Notes under the pieces: model-generated
The model's database searches: none
What the model was told of the DNA's origin: nothing
The model's input: only the letters and a program-made list of their open reading frames with translations
In this document: piece by piece, positions 34,217 through 44,503 of the stretch
Layout of the letters: the number at the start of each line of letters is the position of its first letter
Position numbering within the stretch: position 1 is the first letter of the stretch
Source of the DNA: Emmonsiellopsis sp. PD_33
Taxonomy: Eukaryota; Ascomycota; Eurotiomycetes; Onygenales; Ajellomycetaceae
NCBI GenBank assembly: GCA_032988165.1
Contig: JANTQF010000006.1
Span: 124,001 to 188,000 of the forward strand
DNA length: 64,000 bases
Direction: 5' to 3'
Position numbers and translations under genes: made by a program

Positions 34217-34532
34217 TGAAGCAGGGACAGGATGTGCACATTAAATAGCACTGAACAGGGTAGTGGCAAACACAAGAAAAGAATTGATATTAATATTGAA
34301 GTGGAGAAGTATATTGGCAATCTATAGTATAAAACAACACAGTAATAGAATGATAAGGTAACACAAAAGAAATAAAAAATCTATCTTAAAGAAGCATATA
34401 AAAGCATGAGAAATCTATAAATGAATAGATGAAGTCTCATTATGAGAGGAAAATGTCTATCTTCATAACTATACTTAATAGTGAAAGCCTTGGTGAAAAA
34501 TTGATCCAACTCAACAGCAGATCCCCACCACA
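34217..34532 (-). repeat. Gypsy D 5' LTR
   Basis: 316 bp, on the plus strand TGAAGCAGGGACAGG to CCCCACCACA. A homologous 318-bp copy is at 37476-37793. In minus orientation the termini are TGTGGTGGGG and CTGCTTCA. Confidence 0.8.
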
Positions 34533-37475
34533 CTAGCATAGCTGATATAGAAAAGGCTCTCTTATAACTCTTTAAGAAGTTATTAAGTTAAAGACTGATT
34601 CTGCAACAGTCCTTCCTCTACACTACCATAAATTCCTTAACATTTTTAACTATAGAGTTGCTGAGAAGCTCCTGCCATTCCATAGTATATATGACTATTA
34701 TATTGAATCTAATAAGATAGATAGTAAAAATCCTCAGCTGCTCTGAGGATCTCTATATAATATATCATGTGATGAACTGCTTGTACTCTATAAGACCTTT
34801 AATGATCTTCTAAATAAAGGTTTCATCTGAGTTAGTAACTTGCCTATAGGTGCATTCATACTCTTTATAAAGAAGTCAGATGAAGGCCTCTAATTCTATA
34901 TTAACTATTAGGGCCTTAATTATCTCATCTAAAAAGATCATTATCTGCTGCTGTTAATTAATGAGACTCTTGAATGAATTAAATAAGTTAAATAGTTTAT
35001 AAGGCTTAATATCATTTCTGTATTCTATAAGATCTGAATTGCAGAAGGAGATAAATAGCTAACTATCTTTTATATAAGATATAATCTATTTGAATAAATA
35101 GTTATCTTCTTTAGCCTTATAAATACTCTAAGTATCTTCCAGAAATACATCAACTGAGCCTTATAAGACTATTTAGATGAATTTACTTCTACCTACCTTG
35201 ATGACATCCTCATCTTCACCAATAAATCTCATAAGTAGAATTAAGAGTATATCTGAAAAGTTCTTACCTGCCTTTATAAATATAATCTCTCAATTATTAT
35301 TAATAAATTTACTTTTAAAGTTTAAGAGACAATCTACCTCAGCTTCATCATAGAGGTGGGAAAGGAAGTTCATATGAACCCCAAGAAGATTATTACTATT
35401 CTTAAATAGAAGGCCCCTATAATAATAAAAGATATATGAGACTTCCTAGAATTTATAAATTTCTACTGATACTTCATTTAAGATTTTTCTGATATCATTT
35501 AACTACTAACTAATCTCACACATAAAGATCAGTAGTTTTAATAGTCTAAAGAAGTAGATAGAACATTCACACACCTTAAGTAGATATTTATCTCTACTCT
35601 GATGCTCATTACATTTAACTCTGACTGTCTAATAGTGGTTGAAACAGACTCCTCTAATTACATTACAGCCAGTACTTTTATATAATAGAATAATAAAGAT
35701 GTCCTATGATTCTATTCATTTATGTCCAAGAAGCTCAGCCCTGCTGAAGCTAACTATGAAATTTATAACAAAAAACTTCTTATTATTATCTGATGTCTAG
35801 AAGAATAGAACTCTAAACTCTACAGTGTAAAAGACTTTAAAATTATTATAAATCATAAGAACCTCTAATATTTCACTATAATTTATAAACTCTCTAAATG
35901 CTAAATGTACTGAGCTGAATTCCTCAGCTGCTTCTATTTTATAATTTATTACTACTCTGGTATAGAGAACTTCATGGCTAATACCCTCTCTTAATATGAA
36001 CAGGATATGCCTTCTAAAGATTCTAATGCCTACTGAGCAAACTGTGAATAAAGACTGTTAGACCTGTAGATCCTCAAAGAATCTAAAGTAATATCATATA
36101 GAGTAATATATACCTTATCTATTACCCTACTAATTATAATTACCTGGGTAGATCCTGTAGAAGGCTTCCCCAGATCATTCTCACTCTAAGTACTTTAGAA
36201 TACTATTACTACCTCTAATAAATGCCTCCAGATAATGACTCAGGTCATCTAAAATAAAGCTTGCCACTTTCCATTTAAACTTCAAGCCCATATTAATATC
36301 ACTGAATGCTCTGTGAACCCTGAGTCCTAATTATACTTCCAGGGGAGGCAGTAGGTTCCTGATTCAGAACTATTGCACATCTAAATTATAAAAGAAACAT
36401 ATAACTTCCTGATGACTGGCCATCCAGGCTGTGAAGTATTCTACTGAATTTTATCTCAAGACTTCTATTAGCCTAATATATCTCAGAGCATCTAATAGTT
36501 CATCTGAAACTGTAATGTCTATTAGTCCATTATTATCTAATAAGACTACTGCTAAGGTCTACTCAAGTCTCTTCTGATTTCCAAATATATCTAGTGTGAT
36601 ATCACCATTGATTTTACAGTAGACCTCTTTATGAGTGACAGCTCCAAGAATATCCTCATTATTGTAGACTATCTTAGTAAAGGTGTCATTCTTGAACCCT
36701 ACATGAAAATAGATGCACCTATAGTAATAAAAGTATTCCTCTAAAGCTCATTCTACTACCTGCATGATCTACTCTATATAATTATCTCAGACTGTAAAAC
36801 CTAGTTTATCAGAGCTATCTGAATCTAAATCTGCTAGCTCCTTAAGATCTTCTGATATTTCTCAACTGCCTACTGCCCTAAAATCAATAATAGCATTAAA
36901 CATATGATTCAGATAATTAAAAACTACCTTCAGAAGTTATATTTGTATGCTCAGAATAACTAGAATGAACTCCTCCTGTATGTTAAATTCATAATTAATG
37001 GCTGTGATGCTGTCAGCACTGATATTAGCCTGTTTTTCCTCTCATATAGTTATAATTTTAAGGTCCTTGATCTTGCTAAATTGCCTGAATCCTCCACTGC
37101 ATCCTGCAGTTCAATCCAAAATATAGACATTATTATCTTAAAATGCTAGTAAGCTTGTAAATGGGCTGAATCCTCCATAGCCAGTGCCTAGTAGAATTAA
37201 TAGGACTGTGTGAATTCCTACTGAAATCCCACTAAATGTTATGAGATGGATGATAAGATCTAGTTAGACCTCTGAAACATCACCACTGATTGCCTATCTT
37301 GCACACTTAACTGTTAATATGCTAAGTACACTGTCATTAAAGTCCTGGGAAATCATAACTACTATCTTAACATACTGCACAGAATCTATAATATATTTCA
37401 TATAAACCTGCTCTGTAAGACCTCTACTAACCTATTCTTCTTACAAGAGATTACTGACTGGCATCTACCTAGCAT
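34533..37475 (+). mobile_element. Family-B chromovirus fragment B4 (pol only)
   Basis: A 2.94-kb internal piece of family B, from the protease-RT linker (equivalent to B1 base about 1735) to just before the chromodomain. RT (damaged YLDD near 35195), RNase H (35640-35800) and integrase (36420-36790) can be aligned to B2. No B LTR is present; both ends abut D-type LTRs. Stops and substitutions are abundant, in keeping with an old copy. Confidence 0.8.
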
Positions 37476-37793
37476 TGAAGTAGGAATGGGGTGTGCACAT
37501 CAGGGAGCACTGAACAGAGTAGTAGTAAACATAAGAAAAAAATCAATATTAATATTAAAGTGGAGAAGTGTATTGGTAATCTATAGTACAAAACAACACA
37601 GTAATAGAATGATAAGATAATACAAAAGAAACAAAAAATCTATCTCAAAGAAGCATACACATGCATGGGAAAACCACATGAATGAATAGATAAAGTCCTA
37701 CTATAAAAGAAAAATGTCTATTTTTATAACTGTGCTTGGTAGTAAAAGCCTCAGCAAAAAATTGATTCAATCTAATAGTAAGTTCTCACCATA
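37476..37793 (-). repeat. D-type LTR of element D' (probable 3' LTR)
   Basis: 318 bp, on the plus strand TGAAGTAGGAATGGGG to TCTCACCATA, homologous to the D 5' LTR with mostly transition differences. A purine tract (minus strand CAGGAGGAGAGGAGATA) lies directly to its right (37794-37810), as expected next to a 3' LTR in minus orientation. So this LTR belongs to a separate insertion whose body extends right. Confidence 0.7.
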
Positions 37794-40700
37794 TATCTCC
37801 TCTCCTCCTGATTTACTAATCTAATGAATAAAAGAATAGCTCAGCTTCACAGTGAGAATAGCAGCTCAGAATATATTATCCTGAAATTGATTAGTTTCAC
37901 AGTGAGAGCAGCAGTTCTGAATATATTATTCTAAAATCAACCTAACTATACTGTTCTAAAGTCAGCCAGTAAATGGCCTCATATTGTGTCAGGTCATTTA
38001 TTTGCAAGAAAGCATCTACATTGAGGCAGGAAGGCAGAATTAGAGATGAATAGGTAAGTTAGAAATAGTAAAGCCATTCCTGAGCTGCAGTAAATACAGC
38101 TAACACATTTAGATAGAGGCCTAGACAGTATGATTCATTAACAGCTTGAACTATAGAATTATGGGGCAGCAGCCTCTATAGTTAGAGATAGAGATAGGAG
38201 CTGAAATAGGATTAGCAAGAGGTTTCAGATAAGAGAAGAGTAGAGTGTACCCCTAGAATGTGTAAATTACTGGGCAGAAATGAGGCCCAGAGAAATGGAT
38301 GAGTAAATTAGTAATAGAGGAAAGGCATACCCTATATAAGTAGGATAGCTGGCAAGAAGTAGCAAATAAAGATTGAGGTAAGTAGTATGAGTAATGAAGA
38401 TAAAAGGGACACAAGAAAAAATAGAGAGTAAAGAGAAAGAAAACACAGCAGGTAAAAATTAATAGCAGAAGGTGCAGGATGAGATATATACAGACAAGTA
38501 AGTATAGAAAGGAAAGTAGATATAGTAAGGAAAATAAACATAGAGTAGTAGCACACTAAGCATAGAAAACAAAAGAAAGTAAAGAAGATGTGAAGGAAAT
38601 ACAACATGAAGGAGCTGAGTCAGAGAAGATAGAAACTATAAAGGAAACAAACTGAGTAATATAGTGAGGAAAATAAATATATACTAGTAGCAGTAAAAGC
38701 AGCTACTACAGTAGAATAGCAGGCTTTAATTGATTGAAGCATTTCTCAGCCCTGAGATAGGAAATTATGATTAACTAGATTAATTAGCTGATATCAGTCT
38801 TCTTACAGCTATAGACTGAGATCTCAATGGCATCTCCTTCTACAGCTGTATAATTACTAATAATAAAATTAAGAGAAATGTTATTATAATAATAGTAGAA
38901 GAAACTTTACTTGCTAAACAGCTCTTTCTTAGTTTTTATTACAGTTATAAAAGTATGCACTGCAGCCTTCATAACTCTCTTATATTAAGTTAGAATGTAA
39001 TTCTTGGCTGGCTGATCAGATACTAGGTTAAAAAAAATCTACTACTCTCTTTAAACTATAAGATCATTCTATTACTAATATTTAACTAAAGTCTCAGAAA
39101 GTGCATCAAAACTCATTACAGCTATAATAGCAGGAAAGTAATAGGGAATGCTGCCATACAGAATGGGCAGACCAGAGGATGTTATAGATCTATATATAAG
39201 GTCTTAATTTACCTATAAGAGTTACTCTTATATATTACTCTCTGAAACTTCTAAAGACTCATCATCTTTCTGAATTCTAATAAACCATGGAAGTATTATT
39301 CTCTGCTCTATAATAGCTGAGTTTATACTCTCATGGGAAATATATGACATGGTGATTCATACATCTTCCTACTTACAAGAAACAGTCTTCCAGCTAGTCT
39401 TAAAATCCTGCAAATTTTGATTAGTAAGTATCTGCAGGAAGACATCCTGAATGATTTCACCATCTAGAAATCCCCTTTCATGAAGTTAGTAATTCCATTT
39501 AGAGACACAATAATGCATGTTAGAAACTATAATTATGTAATTTGTATGATTCTCATTCATTATAGTGATAGATCTTTAGATTATATTTACATTATAACTC
39601 TCTTTAGTAAGGTAATAAATATTAATATTAATATGTCAGAAAAACATACTATTCTCTTTCCTAATGAACTTAATATAATAAGGGTAGGAGATGAGCTGTA
39701 TCTGATGATCTAAGTGAAGAGTGATGTACTAGGTATAGTAAATCAGGTTCTAATAAATTATCTGCTGAATAATCCTATAGAGTATTGTATGGAGCCACCC
39801 CAGCAACTTCTAGTCTTTTTACTGGTAGAATAAGTATATATCCCACTCATATAACACAATTTTTCTGGGCATATTAAATGTAGTTAGCACATTTTCCTCA
39901 GCCATCCATATCTAGAGTCAGGAGAAAATCAACAGAGATAAAGAGCTATTTTTATACTAATCACTCAGTATGTAATCTATAATTATATTTTCTAACCTAA
40001 GGTTTTTCAACATGTTTGCTCAGTTTAGTAGAATGGTGAAAGGGAGAGTAGCATGCTTCATATAATATATCTAAAGAAGGTCCTTAGAATGAATAGGGCA
40101 GTAATCTTTATAGAAATAATGAAAAGTGCTGTTAGCAGTACAGATCTAGCCAAGATTTCTGTGACTATTAATAATAGTGCTGAGCCTGAATGATAAGACC
40201 ATCTAGTCTAAATCTCAAATCAGCAGACTGATCTTTCCTTCAAGATTAACAGTATAATAGTAGTATAAAGGAAAAGAAAATGATAATTTCATAAGCTGAT
40301 TTAAAAGCTTGACAAGCTGACTATCATTCACCTTCTTTATATCACTAAGCTGGGCTTTCAGGGCAGGCTTGACATTTTAATGGCATGTACACCTGTAATG
40401 GTCAGCCTTCTCCTGATGATTTTCAACAGCTTTAGTAATATCTGAGTCCTCCTTATTAACATCTTGATTCTCAAGCTCTGCTATTTCTTCTGATGACATG
40501 CTGGTGAAATAGGAGAGACTAATATTAAATAGGAAGGTAGCTATTAATAAAACTAATTAACTAGGGACATGCCATGGGTGAGGAGCAGGTGAACTAGGGT
40601 CAGGGTTTCAAGAAGTACTAGGTGAGAAAGCAGAAGGAAACATTGAAACTAATATAGAATAATGATGATTATTCTGAGGAGGATAAGAAGAAGGTAGAGA

Positions 40701-40834
40701 TATTTAGCTGATTATATGGAAATTATATGGTAAAGTTAGAGGAGGCTGAGACTGAAGATTTCAAGGGAGTAAAGATAAGAGAATTAGTGAGTAAGAGTTA
40801 GTAGGTGCAGAGAGAGATAGTAGAATATCTACTG
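37794..40834 (-). pseudogene. Internal region of D', unrecognised coding remnant
   Basis: Begins with the purine tract. From about 38750 to 40500 a minus-strand reading gives plausible protein once transition stops are ignored: DVFLQILTNQNLQDFKTSWK, LPILYGSIPYYFPAIIAVM and YKRVMKAAVHTFITVIKTKK. I see no RT, integrase or RNase H motif, unlike element D. 37811-38700 is pyrimidine-rich on the minus strand and looks non-coding. It could be an LTR element with unusual content or an accessory frame. Cut at 40834 by A2. Confidence 0.35.
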
Positions 40835-41489
40835 CATTGGCAATTTATTTCTGAGCTAGGAGCTGACTAGGGGCAGCTTAGCAGCTTTAGTAAGACTTAG
40901 TAGCTTAGCTCATCTCTCTGATCTGTGCATTAACCTCATAATCTATGCAAGCTAGAGGCTGAACATTTCTGTAAACTTCACACATCTTCAGAACACTATG
41001 AATTATGTCTAGTATGTATCAGCTATCATTTTTAAATCTTGTAACATATCTATATGTTCCATAATTTCTAATATAGCATGCTATTCAAGATTAACTGTCT
41101 TCATCAAATACATCCTCTAATTGACATAATTTCCTTGATTGACACACTGTCCTCTATTAACATGCTATCCTCCATTAACACACCATCTTCAGTTTACACA
41201 CTATCCTCAATTGACACACTTTCCTCAATTAGCATACTGTTCTGGATTGGCACACTTTCCTTAATTAGCACAACATCCTTAATTGACACTCTCTCCTCAA
41301 TTGACACATTATACTCAACTTAAGCTAAGGATAGTTAATACTGCATTGCCACACTCTTCTCAGCTTAAGCTGAGGACAGTAAACCCATGGCCATATTAAT
41401 ATGATTAACATTTATAACCTATAAATATAATAACTACTACTACTTAATATCCTCAAGATCTTCAATTAAATCAATAAAAGCACTTTCAA

Positions 41490-43351
41490 TAAATTATGCT
41501 TTCTTCTCCTTAACTATTACCTCTCTTTCTACTACTTTCATTACTTTCTTCTATAAGATCTCTGCAACCTTCATCTTCTGCAGCTTCCCCTGTTTACACC
41601 ATATATTGTACATTTATTTGTATATCCCTGCACCACATGTTAGCACCAATCAATGTTGTATTCAGCAAATGACATCTTATGCTCACTCTGAAAAGCCTCT
41701 GCCTTGGATACCTTATGTGTTTTTATCCCTTCATACTCTGTTATCACATGGTATATCTCACCTGCCACCACCACCACTACTCCAGCTGGAATTAGATTAA
41801 ACCACTTTGCTGTCAGAGTGTTAACACCCAGCTCAAATGCTTTCCAGTCAAAGAAACATTTAGCTATACCTTGTATAATAACATCAGACAGAAAACAACC
41901 CTTTGCATCCTGTATGCCATTAAGTTAGTTCAAGCATTCATGACCTCAGGCTTCACTAGTATGATACATACCTTCCCTTCCCCAGATACTACTATAAAGT
42001 TATCATCCCTTAATAACTGTATAATCTGTCCTCTTGGATTACCCAGTTCAGTAAAGTGATATGCATCTACCACCTCCTGAAATTTAGCATTGAAATGGCC
42101 CCATCAGGTACCTGTATCATCAACAATCTGTTGTATGTTAGATAGCCTTTCATCTATATCAGAAAACTCCAATTTGGGGTATTATATACATACCTCCCTT
42201 GCCTCTTCTAGTGACAGGATCTTAGGTATACTATCCTCATTATCAAGCTCTGACCCAAACTCACTTTTATCCTGATTATCATAATCTCTAGTAAATAGCC
42301 AAGTACTCATGATAAGATGATTCATATGGTTCTTACCAACTATTAATAGCCATGGTGTTAGGTGCACATCAACCTTGTATTCCCAGTTAACCCCAGTGAA
42401 TAGCCACATGACCAAGAGGTCCTTTGCCATGTTTAAAATCCTTCTATTTGTTACTGAATAATCTGCCTTGCTCCATCTTGTGATCTCTGTCCACCCTAAG
42501 TCCTAAACAACATTACCACCTGCAACTTCATAGTATGGCCCTGAAGCTAGATTAAGATCTGATCTATCCTCACTTTCCAAACTGTTAATTCCATTCTTAA
42601 AGGTACCTGGGGTTAGGGCATCATTGGTCCTATGCCTCTTCCAATTTCTCTCCACAGTTGGGTTAAAATCATCATTGGAAAGATCCTACTCAGCAGTTTC
42701 TAGTAGTTAGTATTCATTGCATAGTCAAGGAAGGCAGAAAAATGAATTGTACTTACTATATCATTATAATAGGTCTGTCATTTCAACTCATGAAACCCCT
42801 CTACATCAACCTCAGTATTGTGGCTCTCATAACTCTTGAAGCTCTACACTAAACAATTTTATTGATGGTTAATGAACTCAGACATCTGTAGGCAGAAAGC
42901 TACTGTCACTTACTATTAGTTATGATGCTTGTAGATGTCTCACTGAGAGTTTCTAAACACCTAAATGTCAATGGGAATTAATATAGTATTAGAAGGACAT
43001 ATTGAAATAATCAACCTAAACCTCTAACAGACCTGGGTTAATGATATCACTTTAGAAACCAATTTATTGACTGGGCTGAGAGGGAGAAGATGCTGACATC
43101 CTCTGAATAGGCTGCAAATTATGTTCCTAACTAATTTATTTGCTAGGCTGCTAAAATTCATCCTACTGACTCAGACTTGCATCAGAAGGTCCTGATGATG
43201 ATAATACTGACTAACCCCCTATAATATTTTGATTACAACTAGTTTCTCCATGAGAAGGTGAAGATACTGCCATTCTCTAACCAGCTTGGAAATCATTTCC
43301 CTGGGCATCAGCTGCATTTACTTCAGGGTGTTTTCAGTGTTGTAGAGTCAT
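41490..43351 (-). pseudogene. Gene V, copy in A2
   Basis: Same frame as A1 gene V, ATG at 43351 (start MTLQH). Retained blocks include AHLTPWLLIVGKNHMNHLI, DNFIVVSGEGKVCIILVKP and EEAREVCI. Stops fall at partly different positions from A1, so the two copies decayed independently; each keeps some codons the other has lost. Confidence 0.65.
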
Positions 43352-43400
43352 TTTACTCTTATTTGAGACCTATTATCTTACATTTAGTATGTTGTGGCAG

Positions 43401-43491
43401 ACAGTCCTCAGCTTAAGCTAGAGCTAATGCAGTAATGTCTGGGTAAACAATGCTTAACTTAAGCTCAGCTCTAGCTTAAGCTGAGGACTGT
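43401..43491. repeat. Perfect 25-bp-arm inverted repeat upstream of gene V (A2)
   Basis: Arms 43401-43425 (ACAGTCCTCAGCTTAAGCTA, then GAGCT) and 43467-43491 are exact reverse complements separated by 41 bases. The loop contains another CTTAAG site. Located 50 bases upstream of the gene V ATG, as in A1. Further CTTAAG sites follow at 43613-43643. Confidence 0.8.
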
Positions 43492-43789
43492 ACAGAACAT
43501 GAGGGTGTAGTTGAGACTCATGTAAGACTAGATAGTGTAACTATGAAATAAGAATTTATTATAGTAAGTGTCTGTTATGTTCTAGTCAGTAAATTTCAAG
43601 CATAGAGTCCTCAGCTTAAGTCAGAACTGGGCTTAAGCTGAGCACTATATATAGAGCTGAGTAAGGAGTTCATACTTACTAGCACCTAAGGTTCTTGCAT
43701 GATGTTGATGTTCAGTTGGGTGTAATAGTAAGTATAGAAGAAGAATTTAGGTGTGAGAAGTGCTAATGAACTTTACCTGCAGAGTGAAG

Positions 43790-44303
43790 TTTACATTCAA
43801 GTAAGTAAGAAGATAAATAAAGAATCACACATAATGCCTCATTCATTAATCAGCAGTAGACAGAAGTACCCCTTTTTACTAGTATGTCTAAGTTAGTCTT
43901 CTTTGACTGGCAACTATCAACAATAAATTGCAGTATATGTACCTAAAAACCTGGCTTCAAGACAATTTATTCTATCTTATTAGTGACATAGAACTTATAT
44001 TGTTCCCAGCCATGGGCATCCATCTCTTTCATTACTATTTGAAAAGAATGTTCACTGCATATCTGCACTGAATCAAACTGACTGAAGCCCAGATACTATA
44101 TTTTATACTGATTATAGATTATTGAAAGCTCCCTTTCAATAAGTTTGCAGAGAAGACTTAACAGTACACAGTCTAAGTCATTCTCTTTTTAAGTCTTCTT
44201 GCTATCTATATCTAGTATTAAATTGTTCATCAGACACATTACTGCTGAATTTATTTTAAGATTGTGTATCATTATCTGCTAAGCATATTATCTTATTAGA
44301 ACT
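43790..44303 (-). pseudogene. Gene IV (A2), 3' part, severed by E1
   Basis: Corresponds to A1 5480-5996. Contains the equivalents of LLYELIERELS and VMKEMNAYDWE. The 5' part is at 61646-62146 on the other side of E1; the E1 target duplication CTCTC lies inside this gene. Confidence 0.6.
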
Positions 44304-44308
44304 CTCTC

Positions 44309-44458
44309 TGCTATAATAATATAGGAGGTCATGAAAATGATGTCAAATAAGCTTGCTTCTTCTAGGATCATGGAAGATCTGCAGCCATCTTATGTTGGTC
44401 TGCTCTGCTTACTAACTAGCTATGGTGGTGGTGGAAGGAAGGAATGTGAGTTGCAACA
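44309..44458 (-). repeat. E1 3' LTR
   Basis: About 150 bp, TGCTATAATA to TTGCAACA on the plus strand. Aligns to the 5' LTR over the first 137 bases with about six differences, then lacks about 10 bases before a diverged end. Confidence 0.75.
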
Positions 44459-44503
44459 TGTTGAACATGGGGCTTCCAAGAGAAGGAGCTTGGTATGGTG
44501 AAC

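Larger units (their letters stand above)
29618..34532 (-). mobile_element. Ty3/gypsy retrotransposon D, 5' part
   Basis: Minus-strand gypsy element of a different lineage from B: 5' LTR at 34217-34532, primer-binding site, gag, protease and RT. Cut at 29618 by copia C shortly after the RT active site, so RNase H, integrase and the 3' LTR should lie beyond C, left of the window. No chromodomain can be assessed. It abuts family-B sequence at 34533. Confidence 0.75.

Noticed and set aside
38332..38607. Hydrophobic 91-residue minus-strand frame resembling a membrane protein
   Set aside because: It is the translation of a T/C-rich strand; such sequence yields Leu, Phe, Ser and Ile runs automatically. 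It lies in the non-coding 3' region of D' and has no other support.
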